Assembly: GCA_030157745.1 (NCBI GenBank)
Contig: JAOAUE010000019.1
Location: forward strand, 1-20,783
Reading direction: 5' to 3'
From: Minisyncoccota bacterium
Lineage (GTDB): Bacteria > Patescibacteriota > Minisyncoccia > Phycocordibacterales > UBA9973
DNA length: 20,783 bases
Under the pieces are notes generated by a model. It saw only the letters and a program-made list of their open reading frames with translations, was not told the origin of the DNA and ran no database searches. Both the position numbers and the translations under genes were made by a program. Below, in pieces: positions 5,846 through 12,111 of this stretch (within the stretch, counting starts at the first letter, position 1; each line of letters begins with the position of its first letter).

Positions 5846-6031
5846 ATGCCAGAAATAAAAGCTCTATGTATGAAATGTCGCGATGCAAATAACAAGCCAA
5901 CAATGCAAGTTATGAAGGATATCGTGGTAGAAGAAAAGAACAATCGCTATTCTGCAAAAGGAAAGTGTTCTACTTGTGGAGGCAATATGTTCAAATTCAT
6001 GAACAAAGAGACTGCTGACAGTCTAAAATAA
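5846..6031 (+). CDS. DUF5679-like zinc-ribbon protein
   Basis: A 61-aa protein with two cysteine knuckles: C-x2-C at 'CMKCRD' (residues 8-11) and 'CSTCGGNMFKF' (residues 41-44), separated by beta-strand-like sequence. This is the treble or zinc ribbon of the DUF5679 type, a small domain frequent in Patescibacteria and phages. It probably binds one zinc ion; a nucleic-acid or ribosome role is possible but not shown. It ends with a strong terminator and so forms a single-gene unit. Confidence 0.8.
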   Translation: MPEIKALCMKCRDANNKPTMQVMKDIVVEEKNNRYSAKGKCSTCGGNMFKFMNKETADSLK

Positions 6032-6037
6032 TAAATC

Positions 6038-6070
6038 AAAAAAGCGTTCGCTACTGGCGGGCGCTTTTTT
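6038..6070 (+). terminator. Strong bidirectional-looking intrinsic terminator
   Basis: Arm AAAAAAGCGTTCGC (6038-6051) pairs with GCGGGCGCTTTTTT (6057-6070), with two G-T wobbles and a 5-nt loop. A T-tract follows immediately. Confidence 0.9.
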
Positions 6071-6076
6071 GTATGG

Positions 6077-6082
6077 TAGTAT
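6077..6082 (+). promoter_or_regulatory. -10 box (TAGTAT) of engB
   Basis: TAGTAT-caagct-ATG repeats the architecture of TATAAT-caagtt-ATG at 1276-1290 almost base for base, with a 6-nt spacer. The promoter starts 7 nt after the preceding terminator. Confidence 0.55.
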
Positions 6083-6088
6083 CAAGCT

Positions 6089-6655
6089 ATGGAAATAAAA
6101 AGTGCGGTATTTATAAAAAGTAGCCCAACTACAAACGGAGTCTTTGAGGATGCTTTGCCACACGTGGCTTTTATCGGTAGATCAAACGTGGGTAAGAGTA
6201 GTACCATAAATGCGCTAACAAAAATAAAAGGCTTGGCCAAGACAAGTAGCGCTCCAGGGGCAACTAAGCAGATCAATATGTTTTTGGTAAATAACAAGTT
6301 TTATATTGTTGATTTGCCGGGGTATGGATTTGTAAAAGGATCGGTCGCCAAGAGAGACGTTTTGCATAACTTGATAGAGGAGTACCTCTCTTTTGTCTTT
6401 GAAGAGCAAAAAATAGTTTTGATAATAGATGCTAAGGTTGGACCAACAAAGGATGACCTTGATATTTTATCTTCGCTTGAAAGACTGGGGAAAAATATAG
6501 TAATAGCGGTAAACAAAATAGATAAATTAAAAAACTCTGAAATAAAAACTCAAAAACAAAAAATAAGCTCCCAAGTAGGTCCACACAAAATTGTTTTTTA
6601 TTCTGCGGAGAAGAGTGACAGTGTCAAAGAGCTTTGGGCAAAGATAAGTGAATAG
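6089..6655 (+). CDS. engB: EngB/YihA/YsxC ribosome-biogenesis GTPase
   Basis: A 188-aa protein, the usual length. G1 P-loop GRSNVGKSS (residues 30-38), G2 region around APGATKQINMF (Thr59), G3 DLPGYGF (75-81), G4 NKID (142-145) and a G5-like 'YSAEKSD' near the end are all present. EngB binds GTP and acts in late assembly of the large ribosomal subunit, and is usually essential. The ATG at 6089 gives MEIKSAVFIKSS, a normal family N-terminus. It is the sole gene behind its promoter up to the DUF378 promoter. Confidence 0.96.
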   Translation: MEIKSAVFIKSSPTTNGVFEDALPHVAFIGRSNVGKSSTINALTKIKGLAKTSSAPGATKQINMFLVNNKFYIVDLPGYGFVKGSVAKRDVLHNLIEEYLSFVFEEQKIVLIIDAKVGPTKDDLDILSSLERLGKNIVIAVNKIDKLKNSEIKTQKQKISSQVGPHKIVFYSAEKSDSVKELWAKISE

Positions 6656-6685
6656 TTTTGCACAGTTTTTATTTTGTAACAGGAG

Positions 6686-6691
6686 TATAAT
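6686..6691 (+). promoter_or_regulatory. -10 box (TATAAT) of the DUF378 gene
   Basis: aggagTATAAT lies 37 nt before ATG 6729, giving a predicted leader of about 30 nt. The same AGGAG-TATAAT string precedes the SIMPL gene at 12095-12105. Confidence 0.55.
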
Positions 6692-6728
6692 ATAAGAGGT
6701 CGTATTAATTTTAAATAAAATATTTTAT

Positions 6729-6968
6729 ATGAAAGGTTTACACACAATTACTTGGATCCTAGTAATCATTGGTGGACTTAACTGGCTACTCGTTGGTCTT
6801 TTTGGTTGGGATGTTGGCACTATCTTCGGAGGGATGTCAGCTCCTATTTCAAAGATCATCTACGTACTAGTTGGTCTATCTGCTCTTGTAGAACTCTTCT
6901 CTCACAAGAAGAACTGCAAAGCTTGCTCTACATCAGGCTCTATGCCTAGTTCAACACCAAACATGTAA
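6729..6968 (+). CDS. DUF378 (YuzA-like) membrane protein
   Basis: A 79-aa protein. The signature 'ITWILVIIGGLNWLLVGLFGWDVGTIFG' spans residues 7-34, and a second TM (IIYVLVGLSALVELF) spans ~44-58: the DUF378 layout of two helices with the conserved GGLNW and FGWD. A cytoplasm-side tail carries a C-x2-C (CKAC) and a Ser/Pro-rich end (residues 64-79) beyond the domain. Function of the family is unknown. Confidence 0.9.
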   Translation: MKGLHTITWILVIIGGLNWLLVGLFGWDVGTIFGGMSAPISKIIYVLVGLSALVELFSHKKNCKACSTSGSMPSSTPNM

Positions 6969-6991
6969 CTTTGACAGGGCGCATGTTTTGC

Positions 6992-7023
6992 AAAAAAGTC
7001 TCAAGGTTGCTTGAGACTTTTTT
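6992..7023. terminator. Bidirectional terminator between DUF378 and the pseudouridine synthase gene
   Basis: AAGTCTCAAG (6996-7005) and CTTGAGACTT (7010-7019) form a perfect 10-bp stem with a GTTG loop. It is flanked by six A on the left and six T on the right, so it gives a T-tract in both directions between two convergent genes. Confidence 0.92.
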
Positions 7024-7031
7024 GATTGATT

Positions 7032-7814
7032 TTAACTTTTCTTTAAGACTTCTATTTCTTTGGAGGAGATTCTTTTTACAAAGCCTGGTTTCATACTGCC
7101 TATCTTGAGACTTCCTATACGTATACGTATCAAACTTTCGATAGTTAGATGGCAGGCATCACACATACGGCGTATCTGGTGTTTGCGCCCTTCAGTCAAA
7201 ATGATAGTGAAAGAGTTTTTGGAAAGTCTCTTGGTCTTGGTTGGTTTGGTTTTTATTTTATCTAGCATTATCCCGTTTTCCATTTTTTGTAAGGCATTTG
7301 GCTCTACTTGCTCTCTGACAAAGACCGTGTACTCTTTTTCTACTGTTGAATTTTCTTTGGTTAGGGCTCTAGCTAGGGAGCCATCATTTGAAAGGATGAT
7401 CAAGCCCTCAGAATCTTTGTCGAGTCTACCGATAGGTGCTAGGTGAGAGAGAGCTGGCAATCTATCATGGATGTCTTTGTTCTCAGGAGAGGTTTTGCTA
7501 GTTTCTATACCTCGAGGTTTGTAGACTAGTATGGCTTCTTTGTTCTCGGCACTTTTGTTGTTAACAGTTACCAAATCTTTTTCTGGGTTTATACCAAATC
7601 CTGTTTCTTTGACGACTTTGCCATTGACCTTCACTTGCCCAGAAGCAATCAAAGCCTTGGCTTCACGACGAGAAGCAAGACCCATATGGGCGATAGCACG
7701 TTCAAGACGCTCTAATCCGGGCGCTAATGTAGAGGCGTCTTTTGGTTTTTGTTTTGATAGAGGTTTTGGGCCTTTTGGGGTTTTGTAAAATCTCTTTTTT
7801 GCAAATTTTGCCAT
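7032..7814 (-). CDS. RsuA/RluB/RluE-family pseudouridine synthase
   Basis: A 260-aa protein from ATG 7814. It has a basic N-terminal extension (MAKFAKKRFYKTPKGPKPLS), an S4 RNA-binding domain at ~34-80 ('RLERAIAHMGLASRREAKALIASGQVKVNG') and a catalytic domain with 'PIGRLDKDSEGLIILSNDG', where Asp132 is the nucleophile. 'EGRKHQIRRM' near the C-terminus is also family-typical. It converts a uridine in rRNA to pseudouridine; whether in 16S or 23S rRNA cannot be decided, although RluB-like is likelier from the IRRM form. The reading frame stays open upstream to 8069, but that would run across a terminator and the micro-gene, and an extended -10 sits just before ATG 7814. Confidence 0.93.
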   Translation of the reverse strand: MAKFAKKRFYKTPKGPKPLSKQKPKDASTLAPGLERLERAIAHMGLASRREAKALIASGQVKVNGKVVKETGFGINPEKDLVTVNNKSAENKEAILVYKPRGIETSKTSPENKDIHDRLPALSHLAPIGRLDKDSEGLIILSNDGSLARALTKENSTVEKEYTVFVREQVEPNALQKMENGIMLDKIKTKPTKTKRLSKNSFTIILTEGRKHQIRRMCDACHLTIESLIRIRIGSLKIGSMKPGFVKRISSKEIEVLKKS

Positions 7815-7823
7815 AACAAATCC

Positions 7824-7832
7824 ACTATAACA
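7824..7832 (-). promoter_or_regulatory. Extended -10 promoter (TGtTATAGT) of the pseudouridine synthase gene
   Basis: On the minus strand TGT-TATAGT ends 9 nt before the ATG at 7814. It is divergent from the micro-gene promoter at 7855-7863. Confidence 0.55.
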
Positions 7833-7854
7833 TATATCTTTAAAAAGATTTTGT

Positions 7855-7863
7855 TGGTACAAT
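7855..7863 (+). promoter_or_regulatory. Extended -10 promoter (TGgTACAAT) of the lysine-rich micro-gene
   Basis: TGG-TACAAT lies 32 nt before ATG 7896. The predicted leader is about 26 nt. Its presence supports an independently transcribed unit. Confidence 0.5.
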
Positions 7864-7895
7864 TGTAAGGGTAAAAGAATTAACAAAAAATATTT

Positions 7896-7961
7896 ATGGC
7901 AAAAGGAAACGACAGCAGAAAAAAAGAAACCAAGAAACCAAAAAAGGTAAAAGTAAAATAA
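7896..7961 (+). CDS. 21-aa lysine-rich micro-protein
   Basis: ATG at 7896 to TAA at 7959-7961 encodes 21 residues beginning MAKGNDSRKKETKK and ending in a KPKK/KVKVK-like tail. About half of the residues are Lys or Arg, so it is expected to bind nucleic acid or ribosomes, or be unstructured. Support for a real gene: an extended -10 promoter upstream, and a perfect 12-bp intrinsic terminator that starts on the very next base after the stop. Similar short MAKG-starting lysine-rich proteins are annotated in other bacteria (general recollection). An alternative is that this is a small RNA with a fortuitous ORF. Confidence 0.6.
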   Translation: MAKGNDSRKKETKKPKKVKVK

Positions 7962-7989
7962 ACAAAAAGCCCCAATGGGGGCTTTTTGT
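7962..7989 (+). terminator. Intrinsic terminator directly after the micro-gene stop
   Basis: ACAAAAAGCCCC (7962-7973), AATG loop, GGGGCTTTTTGT (7978-7989): a perfect 12-bp stem with A- and T-rich base, usable on both strands. Confidence 0.92.
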
Positions 7990-8026
7990 TTGCAAAGTTT
8001 TGTGTTGCTTTTATCGGTAAATGTAG

Positions 8027-8032
8027 TATAAT
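8027..8032 (+). promoter_or_regulatory. -10 box (TATAAT) upstream of the wHTH-TM gene
   Basis: TATAAT predicts a start near 8039 and a leader of about 46 nt. The leader contains TACTAT/ATAGTA and GTGTA/TACAC inverted repeats (8038-8070), a possible hairpin or operator, and an AGGAG at 8073-8077. Confidence 0.6.
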
Positions 8033-8084
8033 GATGAGTGTATACTATGTTTATAGTAGGGGTGTACACACGAGGAGTATCACC

Positions 8085-8447
8085 ATGACACTATCAAATA
8101 TAATTCTAATTTTACTTAGATCAGAGAAAGGCAGAGTAAGCGTTACAAAACTATTTTATTTGGTTGGTAACTATTATAAAAACAACACAAAAGAGCGCTC
8201 GCCAAGTCAGCCTCAAATTCTCCACGCTGTAGACCTGCTTTCTGAGGATGGCTTTGTTATAAAAACAATAAGTGGGAATTTGGTTGAATTTCAAATTTCA
8301 AATAAAGGCTATGGCAAGTTACGCTCTTGGTACGCTCCTAAGAAAATGCTCTCAATCATAAGTAACGATCTGGCAAAGATGCTTTCAATAGTAGCTACAG
8401 CACTCTCTATACTTGCTACGTTTTTGAGTATCAAGGCGCGCTACTAG
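8085..8447 (+). CDS. Putative winged-helix protein with C-terminal membrane helix
   Basis: A 120-aa protein from ATG 8085, chosen because AGGAG sits 7 nt upstream, one of the few good Shine-Dalgarno sites here. The open frame extends to 7986 but that would begin inside a terminator. Residues 1-80 look like a helix-turn-helix with a wing: 'LLSEDGFVIKTISGNLVEFQISNKGYGKL' matches the usual 'L...G.i......v.y.lT.kG...L' wing. The C-terminus (MLSIVATALSILATFLSI, ~99-116) is a single hydrophobic helix. A membrane-tethered DNA-binding protein is inferred; no named family is recognised. Confidence 0.65.
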   Translation: MTLSNIILILLRSEKGRVSVTKLFYLVGNYYKNNTKERSPSQPQILHAVDLLSEDGFVIKTISGNLVEFQISNKGYGKLRSWYAPKKMLSIISNDLAKMLSIVATALSILATFLSIKARY

Positions 8448-8502
8448 ATTGTTACAAAAAATAGGAGTAAACTTAAAACATAGTAGAATAAATTTATTTT
8501 TT

Positions 8503-8934
8503 ATGAATAAAACAATTGTTGCTCTTTTACGTATCTCACTTGGCTTTATATTTCTTTGGGCTTTTGCTGACAAAACCTTTGGACTTGGTTTTGCGACGAC
8601 ATCTGCAAACGCTTGGATAAATGGAGGTTCTCCAACTTATGGGTTTTTGACTTTTGCTACCAAGGGACCTTTTGCTGACTTTTTTAAGTCTTTAGCAGGA
8701 AACAACTTTGTCGATATTGTCTTTATGGCAGGACTTTTGTTTGTTGGTGTCACTATGCTTTTCAATCGCTTTGTAAAGTGGGGAAGTATTGCAGGGTTTT
8801 TGATGCTCGTACTTATGTATTTGGCAGTACTCTTGCCAGAGAACAACCCAATACTTGATGATCATATAATATATGCGCTTGTATTTTTGGGAATCTTTAG
8901 TTTTTCTAATAATAGAAATAAGGAGTTGGTTTAA
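8503..8934 (+). CDS. DoxX/DoxD-like four-TM membrane protein
   Basis: A 143-aa protein beginning MNKTIVALLRISLGFIFLWAF. The opening 'RISLGFIFLWAFADKTFGLGF' and 'WINGGSPTYGFL' resemble bacterial proteins annotated as DoxX family or the DoxD-like subunit of thiosulfate:quinone oxidoreductase. Four TM helices can be counted (about 5-22, 68-88, 93-111, 119-136), normal for the family. An actual redox role is not shown by the sequence, and many DoxX-like proteins are uncharacterised. A weak TAGAAT -10 lies 13 nt before the ATG. The gene is followed by a strong terminator. Confidence 0.8.
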   Translation: MNKTIVALLRISLGFIFLWAFADKTFGLGFATTSANAWINGGSPTYGFLTFATKGPFADFFKSLAGNNFVDIVFMAGLLFVGVTMLFNRFVKWGSIAGFLMLVLMYLAVLLPENNPILDDHIIYALVFLGIFSFSNNRNKELV

Positions 8935-8943
8935 AACCTAAAC

Positions 8944-8975
8944 AAAAAGGGCATTCTTTACAGAATGCCCTTTTT
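8944..8975. terminator. Perfect 13-bp intrinsic terminator
   Basis: AAAAAGGGCATTC (8944-8956) pairs with GAATGCCCTTTTT (8963-8975) around a 6-nt loop. It can act in both directions, and here ends the DoxX-like gene. Confidence 0.93.
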
Positions 8976-9020
8976 GTAGTATAAATAAGAAAAATATTTT
9001 TGAACCTTTAACAATAGAAT

Positions 9021-9686
9021 ATGCTTAAAAAGAAAAAAAGAAGACGTATTAGCGCAAGAATTTTCTTGCGTAAAGTTTCAAGATCTTTCGCAATGATTGG
9101 TCTTTCTAAAATAACCAACAACCGAGAAAAAGAGATGGGGGCTAAACCCCCTAAGGTTAGAAAACCATTTGAAAGAATTAACCAGCTTTCTTTTGAAAAA
9201 CAGATTCATTATGACACTATTAGGGTCAGAACATCTGTGGATGAAAAAGGGGGATGTTTCAATGAGACTGGTCGGGTTCGTGTATTGGTTATATCTGCCA
9301 GACCCGGTATCGGAGAGGAAATTGTATTTTATCGTTCTTTCCAAAGAAGGACTGGTGTAGAGGAAAAAGTCATTAAACTTGTTACTGCTTTGGATCTTGA
9401 ACTATCCAGTCGCCCATCCGATTCTAAGGGGAAGTTTATGAACCTTGTTGAGGTATCTCCCAGAAGGACAGTCTGGCGTTCGCCAAATTTCAAAAGAAAC
9501 AAAGAAGAAAAAGAAATGTTTCTGAAATTGCCATCCTTTTTGGCTGATTTCATTTGTAAAGAACAATACAAATGGGAATACTATCAAAAAGTGGTTCGTA
9601 AAAGGAAGGGTATTAAACGTTATGAATCACAGGTTCGCAAAAAATGGTATATAGCTAATCCTGAAAATGCAGTTCCTGTTCGATAG
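9021..9686 (+). CDS. Hypothetical basic protein, 221 aa
   Basis: No family recognised. The N-terminal 35 residues are strongly basic (MLKKKKRRRISARIFLRKVS), consistent with nucleic-acid or ribosome contact, or with being partly non-coding if a later ATG (for example 9093, MIGLSK) is used. The middle has alternating beta-like segments (IRVRTSVDEKGG, RVRVLVISARPGIGEEIVFY), and the C-terminus is helical and basic (KWEYYQKVVRKRKGIKRYESQ). No TM or signal peptide. Codon use and frame are continuous, and it is isolated between two terminators. A perfect inverted repeat CGCAAGAA-tt-TTCTTGCG (9053-9070) sits in codons 11-17. Confidence 0.72.
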   Translation: MLKKKKRRRISARIFLRKVSRSFAMIGLSKITNNREKEMGAKPPKVRKPFERINQLSFEKQIHYDTIRVRTSVDEKGGCFNETGRVRVLVISARPGIGEEIVFYRSFQRRTGVEEKVIKLVTALDLELSSRPSDSKGKFMNLVEVSPRRTVWRSPNFKRNKEEKEMFLKLPSFLADFICKEQYKWEYYQKVVRKRKGIKRYESQVRKKWYIANPENAVPVR

Positions 9687-9703
9687 GAAACTTACCGTAC
9701 TGT

Positions 9704-9730
9704 AAACCCGCCAGCTGGCGGGTTTTTATT
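9704..9730 (+). terminator. Intrinsic terminator after the 221-aa gene
   Basis: AAACCCGCCA (9704-9713) pairs with TGGCGGGTTT (9716-9725), followed by a T-rich tract. The centre CCAGCTGG is itself palindromic. Confidence 0.88.
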
Positions 9731-9739
9731 TTTTAGGGT

Positions 9740-9745
9740 TATACT
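9740..9745 (+). promoter_or_regulatory. -10 box (TATACT) of the repair operon
   Basis: TATACT ends 8 nt before ATG 9754 of msrA. It is the only promoter-like site seen ahead of the three tightly packed genes up to 11442. Confidence 0.55.
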
Positions 9746-9753
9746 TATCTCAT

Positions 9754-10275
9754 ATGCAAACTATATATTTAGCTGGAGGGTGCTTTTGGTGTACGGAGGC
9801 GGTGTTCAAAAGTATCAAAGGTGTTTCTGAGGTAGTTCCGGGATATATCGGAGGAGATTTGCCAGACCCTACATATGAACAAATTTGTAGCGGGGAGACT
9901 GGACACGCTGAAGCGGTAAAAGTCGTTTATGACGAAAGTGTTTTGCCACTTGCTGACTTGCTTGAGATATTTTTTGCTACTCATGATCCGACAACACTAA
10001 ACAGACAAGGCAATGATGTCGGCACGCAGTATCGAAGCGCTATATTTTTTACAAACAAAGAGCAAGAAAGTGCTTCTCATGAAGCCGTAAAAGAAGCTCA
10101 AAAAAGCTTCTCTGAGCCTATAGTCACAGAGGTCGTTCCAGCCAGCGAGTTTTATAAGGCAGAAGAGTATCATAGGGATTATTATTTCGCTCACAGCAAT
10201 CAGCCTTATTGTATGATCGTTATAAGTCCAAAATTAGAAAAACTCCAGAAGGATTTTGGTGATAAGATTGTGTGA
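9754..10275 (+). CDS. msrA: Peptide-methionine (S)-S-oxide reductase MsrA
   Basis: A 173-aa protein, normal single-domain MsrA length. The catalytic motif GGCFWC spans residues 8-13 with nucleophile Cys10. 'ICSGETGHAEAVKVVYD' (44-60), 'FFATHDPTTLNRQGNDVGTQYRSAIF' (73-98) and the C-terminal 'QPYCMIVISPKLEKL' with a probable resolving Cys153 are all family hallmarks. It reduces the S-epimer of methionine sulfoxide in proteins. No MsrB domain is fused and none is adjacent. Its TGA stop overlaps the ATG of the AlkD-like gene (TGATG). Confidence 0.97.
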   Translation: MQTIYLAGGCFWCTEAVFKSIKGVSEVVPGYIGGDLPDPTYEQICSGETGHAEAVKVVYDESVLPLADLLEIFFATHDPTTLNRQGNDVGTQYRSAIFFTNKEQESASHEAVKEAQKSFSEPIVTEVVPASEFYKAEEYHRDYYFAHSNQPYCMIVISPKLEKLQKDFGDKIV

Positions 10276-10973
10276 TGACTTACAAAACTGTCCAAAAAGA
10301 ACTTCGCAAATATGCAAGCAAAGAACGAGCAGAGACCAATGCTTGGTTTTTTAAGACTGGAAAAGGTCAGTATGGCGAAGGCGATAAATTTATCGGAGTT
10401 AGCAACCCTGATGCTCGAAAAGTAGCCATTAAGTATCAGGATTTAGATTTTAAAGAAATTAAAAATTTGCTTGATTCAAAAATTCATGAAGATAGATTTG
10501 TCGGCCTTGAAATACTTGTTGCTAGGTATGAAGGTGCTGATATCAAAGAAAAGAAAAAAATAGTAGACTTTTATTTGAAAAACAAAAAGCAAGTAAACAA
10601 CTGGGACTTGGTGGACACTAGTGCTTCGTACATCTTAGGGGATTATCTTTTTGATAAGGACAGAAGTATCTTGTACAAACTAGCAAAGAGTAAGAGTTTG
10701 TGGGATAGGAGAATAGCGGTAGTGTCGACTCACTTTTTTATAAAACAAAAAGACTTCAAAGACATTTTTGCTTTGACGCAAATACTACTCAAAGACAAAG
10801 AAGATCTAATGCACAAAGCGATAGGATGGATGCTTCGTGAGGTAGGGAAGAAAGATGAAAAACAACTCACAAAATTTTTGGATACTCACACCAAGGTCTT
10901 GCCTCGTACAACGCTGAGGTATGCTATAGAGAGGTTATCAAGCGTAGAGAGGTCTAAGTACATGAGAAGATAA
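10275..10973 (+). CDS. AlkD-like DNA alkylation repair protein (HEAT-like repeats)
   Basis: A 232-aa protein from ATG 10275; a GTG at 10272 is an alternative. It is all-helical and repeats in HEAT-like units. Residues Trp110 and Asp114 in 'VNNWDLVDTSASYILGDYL', Arg145/146 in 'SLWDRRIAVVSTHFFI' and Trp185 in 'HKAIGWMLREVGK' line up with Trp109, Asp113, Arg148 and Trp187 of Bacillus cereus AlkD, the known active-site set. AlkD-type glycosylases remove positively charged N3- and N7-alkylpurines without flipping the base. Placement in an operon with msrA and an EVE gene suggests a combined chemical-damage unit. Confidence 0.93.
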   Translation: MTYKTVQKELRKYASKERAETNAWFFKTGKGQYGEGDKFIGVSNPDARKVAIKYQDLDFKEIKNLLDSKIHEDRFVGLEILVARYEGADIKEKKKIVDFYLKNKKQVNNWDLVDTSASYILGDYLFDKDRSILYKLAKSKSLWDRRIAVVSTHFFIKQKDFKDIFALTQILLKDKEDLMHKAIGWMLREVGKKDEKQLTKFLDTHTKVLPRTTLRYAIERLSSVERSKYMRR

Positions 10974-10977
10974 ACAT

Positions 10978-11442
10978 ATGAATTATTGGTTAATAAAAAG
11001 TGAAGGAGATTGTTATGGGATAGACGATCTTAAAAAGGATAAGAAAACTCCTTGGTCTGGAGTACGAAATTTTCAAGCGCGCAATTTTATGAAGGACGGT
11101 ATGAAACTCGGAGACAAAGTGCTCTTTTACCATTCAAATGGCACAAAAGAAAGCCCGACAGGAGTTTATGGGTTAGCAAAAGTCGCATCCAAACCTTATC
11201 CAGACGATACAGCTTTTGATAAAAGAGATGATCATTATGACCCAAAGTCCAAAAAAGAAAATCCAACTTGGTTTTTGGTGGATATGGCTTTTGTGTCCAA
11301 GTTTAAAAAGCCAGTCACTCTGTCTGAGATAAAGTTTGAGCCAAAACTGATGGGTATAATGGTTGCCCAAGTCGGCAGTCGTCTTTCTATCCAGCCGGTT
11401 TCAAAAGAGCACTTTGAAACCATTTTAAAAATGTCGAGTTAG
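10978..11442 (+). CDS. EVE domain protein (PUA-like, THYN1-type)
   Basis: A 154-aa protein, essentially one EVE domain: 'MNYWLIKSEGDCYGIDDLKKD' with the W-x-x-K start, 'WSGVRNFQARNFMKDGMKLGDKVLFYHSN' (residues 26-54), 'TGVYGLAKVASKPYPD' and 'WFLVDMAFVSKFKKPVTLSEIK'. EVE domains belong to the PUA-like fold and recognise modified bases in DNA or RNA; THYN1 and bacterial homologues are associated with modified cytosine reading. It starts 4 nt after the AlkD-like stop, so it is clearly co-transcribed. The target modification in this organism is unknown. Confidence 0.95.
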   Translation: MNYWLIKSEGDCYGIDDLKKDKKTPWSGVRNFQARNFMKDGMKLGDKVLFYHSNGTKESPTGVYGLAKVASKPYPDDTAFDKRDDHYDPKSKKENPTWFLVDMAFVSKFKKPVTLSEIKFEPKLMGIMVAQVGSRLSIQPVSKEHFETILKMSS

Positions 11443-11444
11443 GG

Positions 11445-11453
11445 TGTTATAGT
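11445..11453 (+). promoter_or_regulatory. Extended -10 promoter (TGtTATAGT) of the CPBP gene
   Basis: TGT-TATAGT lies immediately after the EVE stop (11440-11442) and ends 7 nt before ATG 11461. Confidence 0.55.
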
Positions 11454-11460
11454 ATTGTTT

Positions 11461-12072
11461 ATGGAGCGAGACAAAGAATTAGTACTGTACCAAATATTCT
11501 TTATATTTATTTTACCTATTGCGCTTTTGGTTTTCGGCATAGTTCCTATGGCTTGGCGCATGATAGTTTTGTGTGTGGCGATGCTCTTTATGTATGGAGT
11601 CATCCAAAATGAGAAAATCTCTGACGAAACTATGGGTCTCAAAAACAAGACTTTTCGTAAGAGCCTGATCCCGTATCTTGTTTTTACTTTGGTCGGGGCT
11701 TTTGTTTTTGTTAGACTTTCTGAAGTTTTAGAAATAAACCCAAACATAGTTTGGTGGCAACACGCGCATTTCTTGTTCCTTTTCTTACCAGTTTCTCTTT
11801 TGCAAGAGATAGCTTATCGAGGATTTCTTTTTCCAAAGCTCAGAGAGCTCTCTTCAAAATGGTGGGTTGTGATAGGGGCAAATGCCGTTTTGTTTACTTT
11901 TTTGCACGTGATTTATCCAATGGCAACCTTGATGCTACCAGTAGCTCTTGTTTCAGGTCTCGCTTTGGCTATCATGTATCGGTATTTTCCAAACCTTATA
12001 CTCATATCTTTGGCACATGCGGTACTGAACTTCATAGCTGTCTTGCACGGATTCTTTTATTTCCACGAATAG
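11461..12072 (+). CDS. CPBP-family intramembrane glutamic protease (CAAX/Abi-like)
   Basis: A 203-aa protein with about 6 TM helices. The CPBP motifs are visible: motif 1 'LLQEIAYRGFLF' (Gln115-Glu116...Arg120), motif 2 'FTFLHV' with His149, and motif 3 'LISLAHAVLNFI' with His186 and Asn190. The first Glu of the usual EExxxR is Gln here, but the catalytic Glu116 and Arg are kept, which is a seen variant in the family. Members cleave within the membrane (Rce1-like) and some process peptides or prenylated proteins; the substrate is unknown. ATG 11461 is preferred to TTG 11455, which is within the predicted initiation region. Confidence 0.9.
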   Translation: MERDKELVLYQIFFIFILPIALLVFGIVPMAWRMIVLCVAMLFMYGVIQNEKISDETMGLKNKTFRKSLIPYLVFTLVGAFVFVRLSEVLEINPNIVWWQHAHFLFLFLPVSLLQEIAYRGFLFPKLRELSSKWWVVIGANAVLFTFLHVIYPMATLMLPVALVSGLALAIMYRYFPNLILISLAHAVLNFIAVLHGFFYFHE

Positions 12073-12099
12073 CTTTTAGTATCTTTGACAAAATAGGAG

Positions 12100-12105
12100 T
12101 ATAAT
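12100..12105 (+). promoter_or_regulatory. -10 box (TATAAT) of the SIMPL gene
   Basis: TATAAT-gaatgt-ATG at 12112 gives a 6-nt spacer and a predicted leaderless message. A TTGACA at 12085-12090 is only 9 bp from the -10 and so is not a normal -35. Confidence 0.6.
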
Positions 12106-12111
12106 GAATGT

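Noticed and set aside
7815..8069. The pseudouridine synthase frame remains open upstream to an ATG-like start at 8069 (345 aa).
   Set aside because: That would cross a terminator and the micro-gene, and the extra sequence (hydrophobic, Phe- and Tyr-rich) is not family-like. The MAKFAKK start has a -10 just upstream.
7986..8084. Alternative start of the wHTH-TM gene at TTG 7986.
   Set aside because: It lies in the terminator arm, upstream of the -10 box at 8027, so it could not be on that transcript; AGGAG fits ATG 8085.
12085..12090. TTGACA ahead of the SIMPL gene as a -35.
   Set aside because: Only 9 bp to the TATAAT; no usable spacing.
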